64,000 nucleotides of DNA, taken from contig NZ_JNYD01000014.1 of NCBI RefSeq assembly GCF_000717175.1, positions 87,527-151,526 of the forward strand, written 5' to 3'. The notes under the pieces are model-generated. The model had not been told where the DNA came from, made no database searches, and saw only the letters and a list, made by a program, of their open reading frames with translations. Positions 59,741-64,000 of this stretch are shown one piece after another; positions within the stretch are counted from its first letter, which is position 1, and the number at the start of each line of letters is the position of its first letter. The DNA comes from Pseudonocardia autotrophica (GTDB lineage Bacteria > Actinomycetota > Actinomycetes > Mycobacteriales > Pseudonocardiaceae). Position numbers and translations under genes: made by a program.

Positions 59741-60939
59741 CCGGCCTCACCCACCCCGTGCTCCTCGCGGACGCCCGCGATCACGTCGGTGACCGTGGTG
59801 ATGTCGATGGTGCCGACGACCTCGCCGCGCGAGCCCGTCACCACCGCCCGGCCGCCCTCCGTGAGGATCGCCTCCAGCGCGTCCTGCAGCGTGGACTGGG
59901 TGCTGATCGCGTCGCCGACGGGCTTGCCCACCTGCAGCAGCGAGCTGCGCCCGGCGAGCTCCCGCACGTGCACCCAGCGCAGCGGGCGGTGGCGGTCGTC
60001 GACGACCAGGGCGTACGTGCGCCCGGCCTTCGTCAGCCGGTCCGCCACGGTGGCCGGGTGCTCGTCCTCGGTCACGACCATGACCTCGTCGGTGCTGTAC
60101 TCCACGTCCCGCACGCGCATCAGCGTGAGCTGCTTGAGCGAGGCACCGGCGCCCACGAAGCCGGCGACGGTGTCGTTGGCCGGGTTGGCCAGGATCGCGT
60201 CCGGGGTGTCGTACTGCTGGATCGTCGAGCGGTCCCCCAGCACGGCGATCTTGTCCCCGAGCTTCACGGCCTCGTCGAAGTCGTGGGTCACGAACACGAT
60301 CGTCTTGCCGAGCTCGGACTGCAGCCGCATGAGCTCGTCCTGCAGGTTGCCGCGGGTGATCGGGTCGACCGCGCCGAACGGCTCGTCCATGAGCAGCACC
60401 GGTGGGTCGGCCGCGAGCGCCCTCGCCACCCCGACGCGCTGCTGCTGGCCGCCGGACAGCTGGCGCGGCAGCCGGTTCGCGAACGTCCCCGGGTCGAGCC
60501 CGACGAGGTCCATCATCTCCTCGACGCGGGCGGCGATGCGCTTCTTGTCCCACTTGAGCAGGCCGGGGACCACGGAGATGTTCTGCGCCACCGTGTAGTG
60601 CGGGAACAGGCCCGCCTGCTGGATGGCGTAGCCGATCGTGCGGCGCAGCTGGTCGGGGTCGATGTGCAGCGCGTCCCGGCCGCCGATCGTGATCGTGCCG
60701 GAGGTCGGCTCGACCATCCGGTTGATCATCCGCATCGTGGTGGTCTTGCCGCAGCCGGAGGGGCCGACGAACACGACGACCTTCCCGGCCGGGATGGTCA
60801 TCGTGAACTCCTCGACCGCGGGGGCCGCCGTGTTCGGGTAGCGCTTGGTGACGCGGTCCAGCCGGATCTCGGCTCCGGAGACTCCCGGGGAGTCGCTGGC
60901 GGTCACATCGGTGGTCGGCGACGTCGTCATCTCAGTCAC
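59737..60939 (-). CDS. Glycine betaine-type ABC transporter ATP-binding protein (OpuCA type)
   Basis: A 400-residue ATPase: Walker A GPSGCGKT, signature LSGGQQQR, Walker B VLLMDEP and switch THD. IQQAGLFPHYTVAQNISVVP is typical of the betaine group. The C-terminal 120 residues contain two CBS-like segments (MVVTEDEHPATVADRLTKAG; STQSTLQDALEAILTEGG) that may sense ionic strength. GTG 60939 is chosen because AAGG lies six bases upstream; ATG 60930 is an alternative three codons later. Confidence 0.92.
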   Translation of the reverse strand: MTEMTTSPTTDVTASDSPGVSGAEIRLDRVTKRYPNTAAPAVEEFTMTIPAGKVVVFVGPSGCGKTTTMRMINRMVEPTSGTITIGGRDALHIDPDQLRRTIGYAIQQAGLFPHYTVAQNISVVPGLLKWDKKRIAARVEEMMDLVGLDPGTFANRLPRQLSGGQQQRVGVARALAADPPVLLMDEPFGAVDPITRGNLQDELMRLQSELGKTIVFVTHDFDEAVKLGDKIAVLGDRSTIQQYDTPDAILANPANDTVAGFVGAGASLKQLTLMRVRDVEYSTDEVMVVTEDEHPATVADRLTKAGRTYALVVDDRHRPLRWVHVRELAGRSSLLQVGKPVGDAISTQSTLQDALEAILTEGGRAVVTGSRGEVVGTIDITTVTDVIAGVREEHGVGEAG

Positions 60940-61579
60940 GCACACCCTTCGGGATGGTGAGACGGGAGATCAGGACGAAGACCCCGTCGAGGAGGAGGGC
61001 CAGGATCACGACGCCGAGCGTGCCGGCGAGCGCCTGGTTGAGGGAGTTCGCCGAGCCGGCCCGGGTCAGCCCGGAGAAGACCTCCGAGCCCAGCCCGAAG
61101 CCCTTGGCGTAGGCCGCGATCACCGCGATGCCCATCAGCATCTGGGCCGAGACCCGCATGCCCGTGAGGATCGCGGGCCAGGCCATCCGCAGCTCGACGC
61201 GGCTCAGCACGCCGGTCCGGCTCATCCCGATGCCCTTGGCGGCGTCGGTGACCGCGGGATCGACCCCGGCCAGCCCGACGATCGTGTTCCGCACGATCGG
61301 GAGCAGGCCGTACAGGGTCAGCGCGATCACGCTCGGGGTCACGCCCAGGCCGACGATCGGGATCAGCAGGCCGAGCAGCGCGAACGACGGGATCGTGAGG
61401 ACCGTGCTGGACAGTGCGGTGGCGACCGCGGAGCCGGCCGGACTGCGGTAGACCGCGATGCCCACGGCCACGCCGATGATCGCTGCGAGGATCGTGCACT
61501 GCACGACGCCGCTCAGGTGCAGCCACGCCTGGAGCGACAGCCGGTCCCACCTCTCGGTGACGTACTGCCAGAGGCTCAC
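60932..61579 (-). CDS. Glycine betaine-type ABC transporter permease (first gene)
   Basis: A 215-residue permease with about six hydrophobic segments. The ATPase-contact loop is LYGLLPIVRNTIVGLAGVDPAVTDAAKGIGMS, near-identical in layout to the second permease. GTG 61579 has GAGGAGGG six bases upstream; frames further upstream are not conserved. It heads the importer operon. The region before it has GAACGTTC and TTCGTTCGAA palindromes of unknown meaning. Confidence 0.92.
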   Translation of the reverse strand: MSLWQYVTERWDRLSLQAWLHLSGVVQCTILAAIIGVAVGIAVYRSPAGSAVATALSSTVLTIPSFALLGLLIPIVGLGVTPSVIALTLYGLLPIVRNTIVGLAGVDPAVTDAAKGIGMSRTGVLSRVELRMAWPAILTGMRVSAQMLMGIAVIAAYAKGFGLGSEVFSGLTRAGSANSLNQALAGTLGVVILALLLDGVFVLISRLTIPKGVRD

Positions 61580-61866
61580 CGTCGCCCTCCTCTCGTCACG
61601 TCCGAGAACGTTCACCCGGAGCGGGTTTCGTTCGAATGTGGGAGGGAACTTACGGCCAAGAAGACGGTCTTGCCCGGTGGACGACGCCCTGCGGTCGCGG
61701 CGTGTCCCCCTCAGTGGCAGGCGTGATCGCCCGGACGGGCCAGTACGGTGCCGCCGTCGTCAACAGTGATGAAACCGGCCGACCGGGCGACACGTTCTGG
61801 GCCGGAAGCGCGACGACCTGGGTGAACACAGAACAATCGGACTTCTCCTCGGGGGTAGAAGCCAGC
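61580..61866. other. Intergenic region between betaine importer and Cys-rich gene
   Basis: This 287-base stretch holds no gene I can support. It contains GAACGTTC (61608-61615 area) and TTCGTTCGAA (61628-61637 area), which could be operators for the divergent units. No confident -35/-10 pair was found on either strand. Confidence 0.4.
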
Positions 61867-62085
61867 ATGACCGCGATCCTCCCGGACCGCCCCGCCGCAC
61901 CCTACGTCGCCGTGCCGACGCCGGCCGCCCCGGCCTCAGCCCGGGTGGCCGGCGTCGTCGACACCGCCTGCCGCTGTGGGCACGGCTCCACGGCCCACGA
62001 GCACTACCGTCGCGGCACCGAGTGCGTGACCTGCGACTGCCCGCGCTTCCGCCGCGCGGCCGGCATCCGGCTCTTCCGCCGCTGA
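61867..62085 (+). CDS. Small Cys-rich (putative zinc-binding) protein
   Basis: A 72-residue protein. After an Ala/Pro-rich leader, the second half has CRCGHGSTAHEHYRRGTECV and then TCDCPRFRR, giving five Cys and three His in a compact pattern that could bind zinc. ATG 61867 is chosen as the first start with a plausible N-terminus. The function is unknown. Confidence 0.72.
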   Translation: MTAILPDRPAAPYVAVPTPAAPASARVAGVVDTACRCGHGSTAHEHYRRGTECVTCDCPRFRRAAGIRLFRR

Positions 62086-62104
62086 CCCGCGCGCAGCGCG
62101 CGGC

Positions 62105-63649
62105 TCACGGGGGCGGCTCGACCTCCTCGTCCTGCTGCGCGTCGCCGCCACGGTCGTCCTGGTCGGCCTGACCGCTCTCGACGTCCTCGGTCTCGTCGGG
62201 CGGCAGGGGCGCGAGCGTGGGCGGGTCGGTCTGGTCCTCGGCCTCGGCGAACGTCTCGACCTCGTCCGCGGGCTCGGCGCCGCCGTCGCGATCGCTCGTA
62301 CCGAGCACGACCGCGACGCTCAGCCCGAACAGCACGACCACCAGCCCGATCGCCGCCATCCGCGCCGGATCCGGCCGCCGCGTCGGCTTCGCGGCAGGCG
62401 CGCCGTGTGCGCGGCGCCGGCCTCCGACGGCCCGTCGCGCCGCACTCGCGGGCACCGACACGAGCGTCTCGAGCGGGCCGCGGCCGAACGTCCGCCGCCA
62501 CGCCAACGCCGCCGCGAGCGCCCCCACGATCATCGAGACGAGCAGCAGCACCGGCTCGTCGGACAGGACACCGCTCGCCAGCACCACCAGGTGCGCGCAG
62601 TACAGCGTCAGCGAGAGCTCGCCCGCCGCGGCGAGCGGCGACAGTAGGCGGCGCACAGCGTCGACGCGGGTCAGCAGCAGGAGCGCGCCGAGCAGCGCCA
62701 TCGCGCAGCCCAGGGTGTGCGCCAGGTCGACGGGCGTGTGCCCGTGCGGCGTGGGCAGGGCGAGGTACCACCACGTCGGCATGGGGTAGGCCTCCCACAG
62801 CAGCCGCTGCGCGACCTCCGCGGAGGACGCGTCGCCGGCGGGGACCATCGCCGTGAGCTCCGCGAGCCCGCCGAGCGGGTACAGCAGGATCCACGACACG
62901 ATCCGCGACCCGGCCGCGAGCACCAGCCCGCCGCCGACCAGGGCCCAGCCCACCCGGCGCGACGACAGGTCGAGCCGCCCGATCGCGAGCCCTGCCGCGA
63001 GGTACCCGACGTAGACGATCGCCGGGTACTCCCCCGTCACGAACAGCTGCAGGAGGAGGCCGCCCGGGTCCTGGACCAGTGTGAGGAGCGTGGGGTCGGT
63101 GGCCGCGCGCGGTAGCCCCGCGGTCGCCACCAACGCGACCGGGCCGAGCAGGAACGCCACGGCGGTCACGGCGGCCAGGGCGCGCGGGCCCAGCCAGAGC
63201 AGGGGCACCGCGAGCAGGAAGAAGACGCCGTAGAAGGGCAGAATCCCGTCCACGCCGTTCAGCGGGGCGACGAAACCGAACAGCAGGCCCAGCAAGCCGA
63301 TCAGCACCGCACGAACGACGAGCCCGGCCGCGGCCGCCCCACGCCCACCGACGCGGCTGCCGGCCAGGAACGCCACGCTCACCCCGGCCACCAGGACGAA
63401 GGTCGACACCGCCCGGCCCGCCGCGATCACGGTCGCCGCCGTCGGTGAGCCGTCCTGACCGAACACCGGGAACACGTGCGTGGCGAACATGCCCAGCAGC
63501 GCTACGCCGCGCGCGGCGTCGACCCCGACCACCCGCCCGTCCGGCCGCGTCCGCGGTGCCCGGAGCGGCACCGTCGGCGGATCGGTTGTGAGCGGAACGG
63601 TGGGGGCCTCGGCCCATGCTGGCCCGGCCCGGACGAACGACGTCGACAC
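62105..63649 (-). CDS. DUF418/HGSNAT-like multi-pass membrane protein
   Basis: A 514-residue protein with about ten to twelve hydrophobic segments. RVVGVDAARGVALLGMFATHVFPVF near the N-terminus is the hallmark of DUF1624/heparan-glucosaminide acetyltransferase-like proteins, which transfer acyl groups across membranes. After a last segment (AAIGLVVVLFGLSVAVVLG) comes an acidic 60-residue tail rich in Asp, Glu and Gln, probably outside. GTG 63649 has GAGGA upstream. The acyl acceptor is unknown. Confidence 0.83.
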   Translation of the reverse strand: MSTSFVRAGPAWAEAPTVPLTTDPPTVPLRAPRTRPDGRVVGVDAARGVALLGMFATHVFPVFGQDGSPTAATVIAAGRAVSTFVLVAGVSVAFLAGSRVGGRGAAAAGLVVRAVLIGLLGLLFGFVAPLNGVDGILPFYGVFFLLAVPLLWLGPRALAAVTAVAFLLGPVALVATAGLPRAATDPTLLTLVQDPGGLLLQLFVTGEYPAIVYVGYLAAGLAIGRLDLSSRRVGWALVGGGLVLAAGSRIVSWILLYPLGGLAELTAMVPAGDASSAEVAQRLLWEAYPMPTWWYLALPTPHGHTPVDLAHTLGCAMALLGALLLLTRVDAVRRLLSPLAAAGELSLTLYCAHLVVLASGVLSDEPVLLLVSMIVGALAAALAWRRTFGRGPLETLVSVPASAARRAVGGRRRAHGAPAAKPTRRPDPARMAAIGLVVVLFGLSVAVVLGTSDRDGGAEPADEVETFAEAEDQTDPPTLAPLPPDETEDVESGQADQDDRGGDAQQDEEVEPPP

Positions 63650-63803
63650 AGTGAGTCCTCCCCGATGGTCGGCGCCCCGCCCGGGGCGCGCCTCGGGGAT
63701 CGAGCCTGGCAACGCCCGACGGCCCCGTCGCTGGGGCGGACCCCCGGACCCCCGGGTGCCGGCCCCCACCGCGGTCGACGGAACCGACACAGCCTGATTC
63801 CCT

Positions 63804-63843
63804 GTGAGTGGCGATAGCCGCTATAGCAGCTATCGCCACTCAC
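63804..63843. repeat. Long perfect inverted repeat
   Basis: Perfect 15-bp arms (63804-63818 GTGAGTGGCGATAGC and 63829-63843) with a 10-base loop that itself contains GCTATAGC. It lies between the rRNA terminator and the membrane protein gene, read in the same direction. It may be a back-up terminator or a dispersed palindromic repeat. Confidence 0.75.
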
Positions 63844-63870
63844 GACGGGAATCGAGCCGAGAACGCGAGA

Positions 63871-63900
63871 AAGGCCCCGGAACCGAAGTTCCGGGGCCTT
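63871..63900 (-). terminator. rRNA operon terminator with UUCG tetraloop
   Basis: On the minus strand a 13-bp perfect stem (AAGGCCCCGGAAC / GTTCCGGGGCCTT) closes the loop TTCG. It lies 13 bases beyond the 3' end of 5S rRNA and is followed by TCTC. C(UUCG)G loops are extra stable, and this is a typical intrinsic terminator for an rrn operon. Confidence 0.9.
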
Positions 63901-63913
63901 CCCCAAGGTTTGA

Positions 63914-64000
63914 TGTCGGCGGCGACCTACTCTCCCACACCCTGGCGAGTGCAGTACCATCGGCGCTGGAGGGCTTAGCTTCCGGGTTCGGGATGGGACC
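63914..64000 (-). rRNA. rrf: 5S ribosomal RNA (3' part, truncated by window end)
   Basis: The minus strand reads GGTCCCATCCCGAACCCGG, then AAGCTAAGCCCTCCAGCGCC, GATGGTACTGCA and GGGAGAGTAGGTCGCCGCC, the conserved core and 3' end of bacterial 5S rRNA. About 87 of roughly 117 nucleotides are inside the window; the 5' end and presumably 23S lie to the right. The 3' end is taken at CCGACA, pairing region of helix I. Confidence 0.95.

Noticed and set aside
61622..61640. TTCGAAT near 61633, resembling a tRNA T-loop
   Set aside because: No acceptor stem, anticodon arm or CCA-end pairing could be found around it.

Overview
The window is chromosomal DNA from a very GC-rich actinobacterium. The best guess is a member of the Pseudonocardiaceae, possibly Pseudonocardia. 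This is inferred from GTG starts, ATGA/GTGA overlaps inside operons, an RNase P RNA with class A signatures, a block in the same order as M. tuberculosis Rv2228c-Rv2231c plus ptpA, a 10-methyl fatty acid gene pair (tmsA/tmsB type), and TANNNT promoters with leaderless starts. No search was run, so the genus is not proven.

Left part (1-26978): a catabolic and uptake island. A four-gene peptide/nickel-class ABC transporter runs directly into two MDR dehydrogenases and an SDR, followed by two lipoprotein substrate-binding proteins. A minus-strand operon then encodes two acyl-CoA dehydrogenase subunits, a thiolase-like lipid-transfer protein and a DUF35 partner. Divergent from it is a double CaiB CoA-transferase carrying a one-base frameshift. 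A TetR regulator, a third binding protein, two SDRs, an alpha/beta hydrolase and a flavin (LLM) monooxygenase follow. The island ends with two tandem GAF-PucR regulators that share an upstream palindrome. Together this reads as import, alcohol oxidation, flavin monooxygenation, ester or lactone hydrolysis, CoA activation and beta-oxidation-like shortening. The substrate is unknown.

Middle (26986-45591): a CE15-like esterase, rnpB (minus), a Pro/Ser/Thr-rich membrane protein, TauE and SLC13-type permeases, then histidine phosphatase, C4 zinc-ribbon, NIF3 and CobC-type aminotransferase genes. A low-molecular-weight phosphatase is divergent from these and is followed by a fructosamine-kinase homologue, suggesting protein deglycation. 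Next come a GNAT protein and a lipid locus (WS/DGAT, tmsB-like methyltransferase, tmsA-like flavoprotein), an aldo/keto reductase, a PhaC-like hydrolase and an acyl-CoA dehydrogenase.

Right part (45677-64000): phosphate handling (DUF47, PiT, convergent PPK2); a siderophore-type ABC importer with two candidate iron boxes; a RibD-like reductase; a seven-gene Asp23/AmaP envelope operon that contains a J-domain-like protein; a 3-hydroxybutyrate dehydrogenase; a lipoprotein of hydrolase fold lacking its catalytic residues; a cluster of three palindromic repeats; a glycine-betaine-type ABC importer; a small Cys-rich protein; a multi-pass acyltransferase-like protein; and the 3' end of a 5S rRNA gene (minus) with its terminator.

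No tRNA, IS element, CRISPR array or prophage gene was seen. The only stretch over 300 bases without a protein gene is 28273-28878, which holds rnpB. The region 61580-61866 (287 bases) has no gene I can support.
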